Origin: CAZGKW01 sp964526295
Lineage (GTDB): Bacteria; Planctomycetota; Phycisphaerae; FEN-1346
Direction of reading: 5' to 3'
Assembly: GCA_964526295.1 (NCBI GenBank)
Contig: CAZGKW010000005.1
Span: 1 to 64,000, forward strand
DNA length: 64,000 nt
Shown: positions 35,003 to 44,528 of the stretch, piece by piece
Layout of the letters: every line of letters starts with the position of its first letter
How positions within the stretch are numbered: position 1 is the first letter of the stretch
Translations under genes and position numbers: made by a program
The notes under the pieces: model-generated
The model's input: only the letters and a program-made list of their open reading frames with translations
Database searches by the model: none
Told to the model about the DNA's origin: nothing

Positions 35003-38000
35003 TCACTCGGCCTTGGCTTGGCCCGTTTCGGCCACGACCTCGACGCCGGAAAGGAGCGTCTCGCCGCGCTTCGGCGTCAGGGAGATGGTCAGTTCACCGC
35101 TCGCCTCGACGCCGGGGAACTCTCGGACCACGGATCGATAGGGCCCGCCGGCCTCTCGCGCTACGTCGAACTCGGACAGGACGTCCTTGCCCTCGATGCG
35201 GACGCCGAACACGCGCCGGCCCGGTCCCTCGGGTGAGGTGAAGTGCAGGCGGACCGTCCAGCGGCCGCGCGCCGGGCCGACCCGACCGAGCTGGATCCGC
35301 ACCTCCCGGACGCCTTCGACGCGCGACGCGGCGATCCATCCCGGCGAGCCGGGATCGCCGCCCTCGATCCGCGAGGAGTGGTGAAGGACGTATCGCGTGC
35401 CCTCCGGCCGAACGGTGACCGGAAGGTCCGGCGAGGGGCCCCCGACCGCGGGGACGTCCCACCAGAGCGTCCCGGCCTCGGCCCGCCGGTCGCCCGGCGC
35501 CCCGAAGTTGAAGCCGGCCCGGCCCGGCGTCGGCGGGGCCCCGAAGCCCCAGACTTCAACGTCCGGCATGTGTACCAGGGCCAGCGACGAGCGGTTCTGG
35601 TAGGCGCAGCTGCAGGTTCGCGTGTAGTCCGGAGCGTTGAGGACGCCGTCGGCGACGATCAGGTTCGACGTGCAGCCCGAGCGGAACCCGCCCAGGTTGA
35701 CCGTGCCCCCGTCCCCGGCGAGGTCGTAGTAGGCCGCGCATCCCGATCGGAACGTCAACAGGTGATACGCCCCTGCGGTCGGCCCGCATCCGTGGAAGCG
35801 TCGGAACCGCCACTCGTGCAGTGCGCCCCCGGCGTCGGACCACGTCCGCTGGCGGCCCGTCAGCAGGTCGAACGACCGGGCCCCCTGGGTGAAGATGGTC
35901 CTGTCGCGGACCATCAGGCCCCACTTCCCCCACCACAGGGGGTTGCTGCTGGAATCGAGGCCGGGGTTCGCATGCTGCCGATAGTCGGCGGTGAGGGGCC
36001 GCTCCCACAGGACGCTCCCGTCGGCCCCTCGAAGTGCCCCGGCCGCCACCACGACGTCGTGCTCCTCGGAATAGCTGAGCCGGTCGCCGACGAACCGGTC
36101 GGTCTGCCAGAGGACCTCGCCTGTCCGGGCGTCGAGGGCCAGGATGCTTGGGTTCGCCGACGGCTCGACGCCCCGCCGCTTGAGGCGTTCCATCGCCTCG
36201 GGCCCCAGCCGGTCGAAGCAGAATACCTTGCCCTGCCCCGCAGCGACGGCATAGTGGCCGAAGCTGCGGTCCGCTTGGCGTGTCCAGAGGACCTTGCCGC
36301 TGCGGCGGTCCATGACGACCAGGCGCTTGCTGGAGGCCGGCGTGTTGTATCGCGGGTTCCGGCCGTCGGCATTGTCGGCCCGCACCTCCGGCTCGGCCCC
36401 GGCGATGAGCAGGTCCTCGTAGACGAGCAGGAACAGCCACTCCGATCCGCCCGGCAGGCTGAACTCCGCCCGCGTCCGGCCGGAGGCCGGGTCGAGGACG
36501 TGACAGCTCGTTCCGGCGGCCACGTAGACGGCGTCCGGGACGGTGAAGTAGTTGCTGCCGATGGCGTGGGCCCCGCGCTGGTGCTTCGTTGTATCGTAAT
36601 ACTTTCCCAGACCGGGGAAGTCCCGCGTCCAAAGGAGCCGCCCGGTGTAGACGTCCGATGCGCTCAAGGACTCCGGCCCCTCGATCACCAACCGTCCGCC
36701 GGCCACCTGCTCGACGGGTCCTTCCCCGTGCCGCGGCAGGACCAGGCTGTTCGACAGGGCGTTCCCGAACCACAGCACCCCCAGCGGCGCCTTGACCCGG
36801 CGGTCACGGCTGCACCGCGTGTTGCCGGCATCGGCGTTCTGGCCGAGCCAGTCCGCCGCACCGGGCAGCGGCCCCTCGCGCCGCACGACCGTCCACCGGC
36901 CGGCCCGCTTGACGGCCGCATTCTCCAGATCGGCCTCGGCCACGGTCCTCGCAAACGCGTCGTGCTTGCCGGCGGGGAGCGACAGACACGCCACGCCGCC
37001 GTATGGGCGCACGGAATGGAAGAGCTTCGCGGCCAGACCGGCGTCCGAGGACGCCCCGAGGCGGTCGGCGTCCTCGGTGGTCACGAGCACCGCCGCATAA
37101 GGGGCGAACTCAACCGCTGACGGGTCGGCGGCGATGACGGCGGCCCGCCTGCCGTAGAACCCCGCGTCGTCGAAGCGCCGCCGAAGGCGCCCCGCAAGCT
37201 CGACGTCGGCGTCCACGGCGACGACGTGGAGCTTCGTCTGCCGCAGCAGCTCGTCGACGAGTCCCCCGTCCTTCAGGCCAAGCACCAGGGCGTACCCGTC
37301 GGTTTCGTCCGCCGCCTTGACGATCACAGCCGCCTCGTCCTCCCAGGCCTTCGATCTGACCGCGCCGTGCGGCTGCGTGTCGTCGAACGTCCGCGGTGTG
37401 GTCTCGTTCGGTCCGAAGCAGTGGATCGCCCCCTCCCGGGTGACGACGAGTAGCCGGTCGCCGGCGGCCAGAACGTCCGAGACGTCTCCCTCGACGGCCG
37501 CTTCCCAGGTCGGCTCCGGCCGGCGGTCGTCGCTGTCGGCGGGGATGAACCCGACCCCCTCTCGCGTCTCGACCACCAGCTTCGGGCCTGCCCGCAGCCA
37601 CAGCCCCTTCCGCCCGGGCCCGGCGGCCGAGACCGTCCCGGTCATGATCGTCATCTGCTCGTCGGTGTGCGGCCGCGGCACCTCCTTCTCGTGGATCTCG
37701 ACGCTGGCCGGATCGAGGACGCCCGCGCCGGTGTACCAGGCATCGTCGGCCAGGATCGGACGCCCGAGACGGCCCATGCCCTCGATAACGACCGGACACC
37801 CCGTGCGGCAGTCGAAGACCCGCCCGCCGGCGAAGCCGAACCGGCCGTGAGCGTAGACGTAGGGGCCGGTGACCTGGTCGGCGTAGAAAAGGAACCGTCC
37901 GCTGGTGCGGTCGAAGATCGCAGGGCTGAGGCGGCTTCCGGGCACGATCAGCCGGTCACCCGCCACCACCAGATGCCCCTGGGCCGAAAGGCCTGAGGAT

Positions 38001-38719
38001 CCCGCCGCACCGTAGTGCGGGAGCCGCCGCCACGTGAAGCTCGTCGCGTCGTTCGTCCAGAGGAGGCGGCCGGTCTTCGCATCCAGGGCATGGACGAAGG
38101 TGCCCATGAACGGCCAGACCCCGGCCGCGAAGTACACTGTGCCGTCGGCGACGACCGGGCCGCCTCGGGCCGGCCAGGTCGAGATGATCCGCTCGTTGCC
38201 GATGATCCGCCGATCGGACGGACCGCCGCGGAACCGCCAGTCGAGCTTCCCGTCGGCCGCCCGCAGGCAGTAGAGGGACCCGTCATCAGATGCCACGTAA
38301 ACGCGGCCGTCGTCGGCAGCCGGGGCCATGCGGACCGGGCCGCCCGTGTAGAACCGCCACCGCTCCTCCCCCGTCTCCAGGTCGTAAGCCGTCAGCCGAT
38401 CGCTCACCGTCGAGCCGACGAAGACGAGCCCTCCGGAGACCACCGGAAGGTAGCTCCGGTCGAACTGCATTAGCCCAGAGTCCTTCCATGCGGGCTCCTG
38501 AGGCGGGAGTCTGCGGACCCACTGGAGGCGGAGCGCGTCGGGCAGATCCGCTTCGCGGTACGCGGTTCGGCCGGCGTCGCCACGCCACATCGGCCAGTCG
38601 TCCGGACCGGTGGCGGCGGCCGGGCCAGCCGCAACCAGAAGCCACAGGCCGCCGGCGAGGAGCACACGCGCTGCACCAAGTCCTATCGCCGGCAACCTGT
38701 GGATGGGCATCGCTCTCAT
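35003..38719 (-). CDS. Secreted PQQ-type beta-propeller with embedded methyltransferase-like and C-terminal malectin-like domains
   Basis: 1238 residues from ATG 38719; earlier starts in the frame would overlap the upstream gene. A signal peptide (ARVLLAGGLWLLVAAGPAAA) is followed by WPMWRGDAGRTAYR and PQQ-like propeller blades (LYCLRAADGKLDWRF, LTAYDLETGEERWRFYTGG). Around residues 465-620 a Rossmann-type segment interrupts the propeller: LVLGLKDGGLVDELL, then HVVAVDADVELAGRLRRRF and PYGGVACLSLP, resembling a class I methyltransferase. Blades then resume. The last ~130 residues (RWTVRLHFTSPEGPGRRVFG onward) look like malectin, a carbohydrate-binding fold. Such hybrids occur in planctomycetes; their function is unknown. 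It is co-oriented 58 bases downstream of the DUF4091 gene, suggesting an envelope carbohydrate role. Confidence 0.8.
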   Translation of the reverse strand: MRAMPIHRLPAIGLGAARVLLAGGLWLLVAAGPAAATGPDDWPMWRGDAGRTAYREADLPDALRLQWVRRLPPQEPAWKDSGLMQFDRSYLPVVSGGLVFVGSTVSDRLTAYDLETGEERWRFYTGGPVRMAPAADDGRVYVASDDGSLYCLRAADGKLDWRFRGGPSDRRIIGNERIISTWPARGGPVVADGTVYFAAGVWPFMGTFVHALDAKTGRLLWTNDATSFTWRRLPHYGAAGSSGLSAQGHLVVAGDRLIVPGSRLSPAIFDRTSGRFLFYADQVTGPYVYAHGRFGFAGGRVFDCRTGCPVVIEGMGRLGRPILADDAWYTGAGVLDPASVEIHEKEVPRPHTDEQMTIMTGTVSAAGPGRKGLWLRAGPKLVVETREGVGFIPADSDDRRPEPTWEAAVEGDVSDVLAAGDRLLVVTREGAIHCFGPNETTPRTFDDTQPHGAVRSKAWEDEAAVIVKAADETDGYALVLGLKDGGLVDELLRQTKLHVVAVDADVELAGRLRRRFDDAGFYGRRAAVIAADPSAVEFAPYAAVLVTTEDADRLGASSDAGLAAKLFHSVRPYGGVACLSLPAGKHDAFARTVAEADLENAAVKRAGRWTVVRREGPLPGAADWLGQNADAGNTRCSRDRRVKAPLGVLWFGNALSNSLVLPRHGEGPVEQVAGGRLVIEGPESLSASDVYTGRLLWTRDFPGLGKYYDTTKHQRGAHAIGSNYFTVPDAVYVAAGTSCHVLDPASGRTRAEFSLPGGSEWLFLLVYEDLLIAGAEPEVRADNADGRNPRYNTPASSKRLVVMDRRSGKVLWTRQADRSFGHYAVAAGQGKVFCFDRLGPEAMERLKRRGVEPSANPSILALDARTGEVLWQTDRFVGDRLSYSEEHDVVVAAGALRGADGSVLWERPLTADYRQHANPGLDSSSNPLWWGKWGLMVRDRTIFTQGARSFDLLTGRQRTWSDAGGALHEWRFRRFHGCGPTAGAYHLLTFRSGCAAYYDLAGDGGTVNLGGFRSGCTSNLIVADGVLNAPDYTRTCSCAYQNRSSLALVHMPDVEVWGFGAPPTPGRAGFNFGAPGDRRAEAGTLWWDVPAVGGPSPDLPVTVRPEGTRYVLHHSSRIEGGDPGSPGWIAASRVEGVREVRIQLGRVGPARGRWTVRLHFTSPEGPGRRVFGVRIEGKDVLSEFDVAREAGGPYRSVVREFPGVEASGELTISLTPKRGETLLSGVEVVAETGQAKAE

Positions 38720-38777
38720 GACGCAAGAAAACCTCCACTCGGATGACGCGGACGGACGGGTGCGCGCGTCCGGACCA

Positions 38778-41315
38778 TCATTCGGCCGCCGGCGGCGCAT
38801 CGTCAAGGCCCAATGCCCGCGTGACGTCTTCCGTGACCTCGTACAGCCGCGCCACATAGTACGACACGTCGCCGCCGCCCTGGGGACTGAAGCGGTGGCC
38901 GGTCTCGAGGAGCGCGAGAAGTTCGTCCATCGCCGTCCTGGCCCGTTGGGTCAGAGATGACCCGAGCCGGCTTTGCAGCGTCTCGTCCCGGAGCGCAGCC
39001 CGGACCCGGAGCATCGCCTCGACGTCCTGCACTCCGGCCCGGAGCATCTCGTACTGGGTGGTCGGCACGGCCCCGTCGGGGCCCGGCAGGGCGAGAGTCC
39101 GCGGCGTGCTGCCCACGATGTTGCCGAAGTGGACGTAGGTGTTCAGGGCGCTGCGCTCGGTCCCCTCGGCCGTCGTGTACGTCCAGTAGTCGATGCCCTT
39201 CCAGCAGAAGCCGTCGTAGTTTGCAGTGATCACGGTGGGGCCGGGCAGCGATCGGTAGTGGAACGGGTCGCGCCCGCAGCAGTCGCGGGAGTTGCACGCC
39301 ACAGGGACCCCCGGGGCGCCGGTGCGGCGGTTCGTGATGCGGCGAACGAACTCGCAGTACCCCACGACCATGCCGTTCGGCTGTGTCCGGTCGGCCTCGG
39401 TCGGCCCCCAGTTCGGGACGCCGCTTCCGTGCGTGATGGCCCGCCATCGGGCGTACGGAGCGACCTCCTTGAACATGGCCACCGTCTCGGGGCTGGGCCA
39501 GCCGTCGCCCGAAGTGCCGAGCAAGAGGCACGGCTCGCCCCAGCCGAGGCCGACGACGATCTCGCGCAGGCCCTCCATCACCTGGCGCCAGACCGCCTCC
39601 GTTCCCGGCTTCCCGTAGATGGGCATCTCGACGGGCACCAGCTCGTCGCCGCGGCGCTCGACGACGGGGATCGTCTCGGCGCGTTTCTCGACGTCGCCGC
39701 CGTCGCGGCCCCTGCCCCGCTGATACATGCCGTAGCTCCACACGTGGAGCACGAGGAACTTCGGTCGACCCGCCAAGCGGTCGTACTGCTTCAGGTACCG
39801 GCGGGCGATCGTCAGGTCGGGCACCCACGTGTCGCCCTCGCGGCGGAATACGATCATCGGGTCGTCGCCGAAGACCGTCTGCCCGACCGCCTGGATGCCG
39901 AGGACGTCGTTGCCCGCCCGGCCCATCAGGCGCATCGAGCCCTCCATCAGGCGGAAGTGGCGGTCGGACCACCGCGGCACGCCGTAGTGGCCGGCGACCG
40001 ACTCGGGGGACTGGAGCAGATTGATCGACGTTCGCCACTCGTGCGGGTCTCCGAGCCGCCAGTCGTAGACGCGAAGCTCGACCGGCACGCGGGCCTCTTC
40101 GGGCAGGCCGCGAACGGTCACGTAGCCGCGATAGAGGCCCGGCTCGGCGTGCGGGGGGACGCTCACAGTGATCCACATGGGCAGGTACGTCGCCTCCTTC
40201 GGAGGCCCCGCGTGCAGCGGGACAAACCCATCCGAGACGTGAACATAGCGGACCTCGACGATCGAGGCCGGGAGAGTCGTTCCGTCTGCCGTCCGCAGGT
40301 CGCTGACCCCGACGCCGAGTGCACCTGCCGGTTCCGGCGACGTCACCACGACCTGCCCCATCGCGAAGCCGTTCCTCGGGGCGTGAAGCATCAAGGGGCG
40401 CAGCGGCTCGAACGGGTCGCCGTAGTCGATCCCCGTGCCGACGGGCAGAAGCGGATCGGCCGTCCATACGTGCGCCTTCGTCGGCGACGCGACGTTCGGC
40501 TGAACGCCGGTCCCCGGCGGGGCCGTCAGCTTCGCCTCCACCAGGCCCGCCGTGTGCCAGTCGACGCGCTCCCATCCGCCGGGCAGGCCCTCGGGAATGG
40601 CCGTGCGATGCACCTCGACGGCCAGGACGTTCGCCCCCCGGCGGAGGTGGCGCTTCGGCAGATCGACCTCCAGCGACCGGAACCGGGCGTCGTAACGCGC
40701 CTTGTGGTCTCTGGGCTCGTCCCGGACGCTTCGCAGCACGCTCCGGCCGTCCGGCCTGAGGAAGACGTCCCTCGCGTAGTCCTCGGCCAGGTCGAAGGGT
40801 TGCACCGGCCCCGGCCGCACGTGCTGCCGCGCGACTTCCTCACCGTTCAGGTAGACGATGACCCCGCCGCGATAGGTGAGGCTGAGGCGCAAGTCCCCGG
40901 CGGCCGCCGGGTCGGTGACGCCGAACCGGCCGCGGACGCACACGAGGGCCGCCCCCGCCCGGCGCTGGTAGCCGTAGCCTCCCAATATGGGCCCGGGCCG
41001 CCTGGGCCAGCCGGAGTCGTCGAAGGACGGGGCCTGCCAGTCGCCTGGCGGGACCGGCGCGGTCAGATGCTCCCCCCAGCGGACCCAGCGCACGCTTCCC
41101 TCCTGCCAAGGCCGCAAGGGGGGCCGTGGGGGCGGATTGGCCGTCTCGGCCGTGCCGACCAGCGGCTCGCTGTACGTGATGTGGAACCGCCAGATGGTCC
41201 CGTCGCCCAGGACCTCGATCCGCTCGGCCTGGCCGTCCTGCCCGGCGGCAACGGACACCACACCCATTGTGACCGCCAGGGCCAACGCCCAGCGGCCGCG
41301 CACCATCCTGGTCAA
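38778..41315 (-). CDS. Secreted DUF4091 domain glycoside-hydrolase-like protein
   Basis: 845 residues. TTG 41315 lies seven bases after AGAGAGGG; ATG 41306 three codons later is the alternative. Signal peptide about residues 5-25. The N-terminal third is a galactose-binding-like beta-sandwich (WQAPSFDDSGWPRRPGP, then GVIVYLNGEEVAR). A middle beta domain precedes a TIM-barrel-like region (GLGWGEPCLLLGTSGDGWPS). The C-terminal segment YEMLRAGVQDVEAMLRVR matches the end of DUF4091. DUF4091 proteins are related to GH123-type enzymes. The gene is transcribed toward the PQQ gene, with 58 bases between, and diverges from the folate operon. Confidence 0.82.
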   Translation of the reverse strand: MTRMVRGRWALALAVTMGVVSVAAGQDGQAERIEVLGDGTIWRFHITYSEPLVGTAETANPPPRPPLRPWQEGSVRWVRWGEHLTAPVPPGDWQAPSFDDSGWPRRPGPILGGYGYQRRAGAALVCVRGRFGVTDPAAAGDLRLSLTYRGGVIVYLNGEEVARQHVRPGPVQPFDLAEDYARDVFLRPDGRSVLRSVRDEPRDHKARYDARFRSLEVDLPKRHLRRGANVLAVEVHRTAIPEGLPGGWERVDWHTAGLVEAKLTAPPGTGVQPNVASPTKAHVWTADPLLPVGTGIDYGDPFEPLRPLMLHAPRNGFAMGQVVVTSPEPAGALGVGVSDLRTADGTTLPASIVEVRYVHVSDGFVPLHAGPPKEATYLPMWITVSVPPHAEPGLYRGYVTVRGLPEEARVPVELRVYDWRLGDPHEWRTSINLLQSPESVAGHYGVPRWSDRHFRLMEGSMRLMGRAGNDVLGIQAVGQTVFGDDPMIVFRREGDTWVPDLTIARRYLKQYDRLAGRPKFLVLHVWSYGMYQRGRGRDGGDVEKRAETIPVVERRGDELVPVEMPIYGKPGTEAVWRQVMEGLREIVVGLGWGEPCLLLGTSGDGWPSPETVAMFKEVAPYARWRAITHGSGVPNWGPTEADRTQPNGMVVGYCEFVRRITNRRTGAPGVPVACNSRDCCGRDPFHYRSLPGPTVITANYDGFCWKGIDYWTYTTAEGTERSALNTYVHFGNIVGSTPRTLALPGPDGAVPTTQYEMLRAGVQDVEAMLRVRAALRDETLQSRLGSSLTQRARTAMDELLALLETGHRFSPQGGGDVSYYVARLYEVTEDVTRALGLDDAPPAAE

Positions 41316-41442
41316 GGCTGCACCCTCTCTCTACCCGAAATCCCCCCTTGTAACCCCCCGAGGCGGGGCCAGTGTCGAACTTCCGCGCGATTCGACTGTG
41401 CCGCCCCTTCCGGCCGGGGGGTGGGGCCACTACCGAACGCGC

Positions 41443-41471
41443 TTGACAGGCGCACGGGGCGGGGTTGTACT
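41443..41471 (+). promoter_or_regulatory. Sigma70-type promoter of the folate operon
   Basis: Perfect TTGACA (41443-41448), 17-base spacer, TGTACT (41466-41471). The ATG of the first gene follows 39 bases later. Confidence 0.6.
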
Positions 41472-41510
41472 GGACGGAGACACCGGGACGCAGGCCCAAG
41501 GGGACACAGG

Positions 41511-42224
41511 ATGGCTGGAACCGCCTTGATCACCGGCGGGGCGAAGCGGATCGGCCGCGCCGTCGCCCTGGCCCTGGCCGACCGCGGATTCGACATCGCC
41601 CTGCACTACGGCCGCTCCGAGGATGCCGCCCGTGAGGCCGCCGGCGAGATCGAGGCCCGGGGCCGGCGCTGCCGCCTCTTCCAGTGCAACCTGGCGGACT
41701 TCGGCGAGGTCCGCGGCCTGGTCCCCGCCGTGACGAAGACGTGCCCGGACCTGTCGCTCCTGGTGAACAACGCGTCGCTGTTTGAGCGGGCCCGCCTCGC
41801 GGAGACCGACGAGGACCTCTACGACCGCCAGTTTGCGGTCAACCTGAAGGCGCCGTTCTTCCTGTCGCGGGACTTCGCCCGGCACGCGGGGGCGGGACAG
41901 ATCATCAACCTCGTGGACCAGCGGATCACGCGAAGCGCCCCGGCACACATGGCCTACACGCTCACCAAGAAGGCGCTGGCGGCGTTCACCGAGATGGCCG
42001 CGAGGGACCTCGCGCCCGAGATCCGTGTCAACGGCGTCTGCCCCGGCCTGATTCTGCCTCCGCCCGGTAAGACGGCCTCGCATCTCAGTCCGCTCGTCGA
42101 GCGCGTCCCCCTGAGGCGGCGCGGCAGCGTCGATGATATTGTCGCGACAGTGCTGTACCTCGTGGAGAGCGAGTATGTGACGGGGCAGCTTCTGTTTGTC
42201 GACGGCGGAGAGCACATTCCGTAG
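41511..42224 (+). CDS. Short-chain reductase of the pteridine reductase / FolM type
   Basis: 237 residues from ATG 41511. The cofactor motif is TGGAKRIG (residues 8-15), the TGxxxRxG form found in PTR1 and FolM instead of the ordinary TGxxxGxG. NNAS is at 86-89. The catalytic residues are Asp 136, Tyr 149 and Lys 153. The D-13-Y-4-K spacing is the one known for PTR1 (Asp181, Tyr194, Lys198) and lacks the usual SDR serine. Together with folB and folK immediately downstream this supports reduction of a pterin, dihydrofolate or dihydromonapterin with NADPH. No folA gene is in this window, so it could substitute for it; that is inference. Confidence 0.82.
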   Translation: MAGTALITGGAKRIGRAVALALADRGFDIALHYGRSEDAAREAAGEIEARGRRCRLFQCNLADFGEVRGLVPAVTKTCPDLSLLVNNASLFERARLAETDEDLYDRQFAVNLKAPFFLSRDFARHAGAGQIINLVDQRITRSAPAHMAYTLTKKALAAFTEMAARDLAPEIRVNGVCPGLILPPPGKTASHLSPLVERVPLRRRGSVDDIVATVLYLVESEYVTGQLLFVDGGEHIP

Positions 42225-42233
42225 GAGACGGGC

Positions 42234-42587
42234 ATGCGAATTCACCTCAAGAACCTTCGCCTGCGGACTATCGTGGGGGTCAACGACTGGGAGCAGCGCG
42301 AGCCGCAGGGCGTCCGCATCAACGTCCGGTTCGAGTTCGACGGGCGACGGGCTGCCGAGACCGATGCCCTCGAAGACACGGTGGACTATAGCGCGATGAA
42401 ACGACGCATCGCCGAGATGGTCGAGGGCGGCCGGTTCCAGCTCATCGAGCGGCTGGCCTCCGAGGTGCTCGAACTCGTGATGGCCGACCCCCGCATCACC
42501 CGGGCCACGGTGGAGGTCGACAAGCCGACGGCCCTGCGGTTCGCCGATGGCGTCTCGGTGACCGTCTCGGCCGAGAAGGACCGATGA
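42234..42587 (+). CDS. folB: Dihydroneopterin aldolase
   Basis: 117 residues from ATG 42234, nine bases after the SDR stop and behind GTAGGAGACGGG. It converts 7,8-dihydroneopterin to 6-hydroxymethyl-7,8-dihydropterin and glycolaldehyde. Family features visible are IHLKNLRLRTIVGVNDWE at the N-terminus with the conserved E/R-Q pattern, DTVDYSAM in the centre and the FQLIERLASEVLE helix carrying the active-site Glu. The length is normal. It overlaps folK by four bases, indicating translational coupling. Confidence 0.93.
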   Translation: MRIHLKNLRLRTIVGVNDWEQREPQGVRINVRFEFDGRRAAETDALEDTVDYSAMKRRIAEMVEGGRFQLIERLASEVLELVMADPRITRATVEVDKPTALRFADGVSVTVSAEKDR

Positions 42588-42991
42588 ACCGGGCAGTGAT
42601 CGGTCTCGGCTCGAACATCGAGCCGGAGAAGCACGTCGAGCTGGCCGTCGAGCGGATCGAAGCTCGCCACCGGCTCCTCGCCCGCTCGAGGTTCCGCTGG
42701 ACGAAGCCCATCGGCATCGCCGACCAGGCCAACTTCCTCAACGGCGCCGTCCTCATCGAGACCGACCTCGCACGCGACAAGCTCGAGGCCTGGCTCAAAG
42801 GCGTCGAAGCCGACCTCGGCCGGGTCCGCACCGGAGACAAGTACGGGCCGCGGACCCTTGACCTGGACCTTGTGGTCTGGAACGGCCAGGTCGTCGACGA
42901 GGACGTGCGGCAGCGGGACTTTCTTCGCAGCTCGGTCCGCGAGGTGCTGCCGGAACTGGGCCCCGGAAGCCGGGCCGCCCCGTGCATCTGA
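42584..42991 (+). CDS. folK: 2-amino-4-hydroxy-6-hydroxymethyldihydropteridine diphosphokinase
   Basis: 135 residues from ATG 42584. It transfers pyrophosphate from ATP to the folB product. The N-terminal IGLGSNIEP motif, FLNGAVLIET and the signature RTGDKYGPRTLDLDLVVW with the Mg-binding Asp pair are all present. It is shorter than the common ~160 residues because the loop after the signature is compact; nothing essential appears missing. It is the last gene of the folate operon and ends 21 bases before a converging gene. Confidence 0.92.
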   Translation: MNRAVIGLGSNIEPEKHVELAVERIEARHRLLARSRFRWTKPIGIADQANFLNGAVLIETDLARDKLEAWLKGVEADLGRVRTGDKYGPRTLDLDLVVWNGQVVDEDVRQRDFLRSSVREVLPELGPGSRAAPCI

Positions 42992-43012
42992 CGCCGATGA
43001 TGGCAGACTAGC

Positions 43013-44341
43013 TCAGGCGGGCCGTTTGAGGGCCACGTCTGCGGCATAGTGGTCCGGCCAGTCCGCCAGGCTCGGGGGCTCCAGGACCCCGCCGCCGTCG
43101 CGGACCCTCTGCTGGAGGGCCGGGACGTCTATGGCCCGCACGTCCCCTTCGGGCAATGCCATGGCCGCCGCGTAGCCCGCCGCCTCGCCCAAGTTCATCA
43201 CCACCGGCATGATGCGGTAGCTGGAGTGGGCCAGCGGGTCGGACGAGATGCTCCGCGACGCCACCAGCAGGTTCGCCTTCCCCTTCGGCGTCAGGCAGCG
43301 GTACGGAACCTGGTAGTACTCGCCCGCGGGGACCTGCTCGTGGAGCGTCTGGTTGGGCTGCTGGCCGTGCTTGTCGACGCCGTAGCTCGTGCAGGCGACG
43401 GCGTCGTCGAACCGGGCGCAGCCGCGGAAGTCGTCGATCGTCAGGACATAGTCCCCGACGACGCGCCGCGACTCGCGGATGCCGATGTGGGCCCCGGTCT
43501 TGGCCAGGTAGCAGTCGGCGAAGCCTGGGATACGGGCCCGGAGCCAGGCGACGAAGTTGTCCACGCGCCGGCGGCCCTCCATCTCGGCCCGGCTCAGGTC
43601 GAACGGGTCGAGCGTGTCGCCGGGGATGCGGATGGCGTTGAAGTGGACGTGCCCGTTCGGGAGGACCGTAAAGCAGCTCAGGTTCGTGTTGACAAGGGGT
43701 GGGTCGTCGTCGGCGCCGGCAGCGCAGAGGCGTTTCAGCTCGGCCGTGGGAGGGACCCGGTCGACGTCGGCCCCCGCGACGGCGAAGTTGAGCGTCATCG
43801 GCATGACGAGGCCGTCGTCGTCGCCGAGCATGACCTCGCACCCGGCCGTTGCGGCCAGGAGCGCGTCGCCCGTGCCGTCGATGAACACCTTCCCCGGAAC
43901 GGTGAGCGGGCCGTCGTTGTGGGCGACGCGGACGGCCGTGACGCGGTCGTCCTCGGTCTCGGCGTCGAAGAGCGCGGCGTGGAAGACGACATCGGCCCCC
44001 GCCTCGGTGACGATCTCGTCCAGGACGAGCTTCATCGTCTCGTCGTCGAAGCCCGGGGCCCCGGAGGGACGCAGCCTGGCGGCGCCGCGGGCGATCAGCC
44101 GGTCGACGACCTCCTTGTAGACGCCGGCCGATGTGACCTTGCGAGGTTCGCCCCCCGGGCCGGGCTTCGTCAACTCGGGCATAAACGGGTTGACGAACAT
44201 GGTGGTAGCGCCGCCGCCGAGGCAACCTTCCCGCTCCAGGAGGAGCGTCCGGGCACCGCCCCGGGCCGCCGTGACGGCCGCCCCGAATCCGCCGGGGCCC
44301 CCCCCGACGACGACCACCTCGTAATCATTGATCCGCGTCAT
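43013..44341 (-). CDS. FAD-dependent oxidoreductase (FAD_oxidored type)
   Basis: 442 residues from ATG 44341, with GGGAGA upstream on the minus strand; the open frame extends to 44476 but that part is low-complexity and lacks a better start. VVVVGGGPGGFGAAV is the FAD-binding motif, followed directly by RTLLLEREGCLGG. The signature HSSYRIMPVVMNLGEAAG near residue 385 matches the family. It is a paralogue of the protein at 23680 but without the insertion seen there. Substrate unknown. The neighbouring minus-strand genes encode a superoxide reductase and a SixA-like phosphatase; the 187-base gap with hairpins suggests separate transcripts. Confidence 0.86.
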   Translation of the reverse strand: MTRINDYEVVVVGGGPGGFGAAVTAARGGARTLLLEREGCLGGGATTMFVNPFMPELTKPGPGGEPRKVTSAGVYKEVVDRLIARGAARLRPSGAPGFDDETMKLVLDEIVTEAGADVVFHAALFDAETEDDRVTAVRVAHNDGPLTVPGKVFIDGTGDALLAATAGCEVMLGDDDGLVMPMTLNFAVAGADVDRVPPTAELKRLCAAGADDDPPLVNTNLSCFTVLPNGHVHFNAIRIPGDTLDPFDLSRAEMEGRRRVDNFVAWLRARIPGFADCYLAKTGAHIGIRESRRVVGDYVLTIDDFRGCARFDDAVACTSYGVDKHGQQPNQTLHEQVPAGEYYQVPYRCLTPKGKANLLVASRSISSDPLAHSSYRIMPVVMNLGEAAGYAAAMALPEGDVRAIDVPALQQRVRDGGGVLEPPSLADWPDHYAADVALKRPA

Positions 44342-44435
44342 CGTGTCTCGGTCTCCCGTTCGCGAGGCGCACACCCCACCTCCGCGGGCACAGTATGCCC
44401 TTGAAGGTGGTTGGGTGCAAGCATTCGCTGAGCGC

Positions 44436-44495
44436 GGCGCGCCGTGCAGGTGCTGCGGCGCGCCAAGACCGTTCACCCGCCGTCGTTCCGGCGGG
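44436..44495 (-). terminator. Two strong G+C-rich hairpins downstream of the superoxide reductase gene
   Basis: GGCGCGCCG (44436-44444) and CGGCGCGCC (44456-44464) are perfect 9-base arms. CCCGCCG (44476-44482) and CGGCGGG (44489-44495) are perfect 7-base arms. No T-run follows, so factor-independent stopping is not certain; they could also stabilise the mRNA 3' end. Confidence 0.4.
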
Positions 44496-44528
44496 CCCCC
44501 GGCTCACAAACGAGGCGAAGCCCGACCC

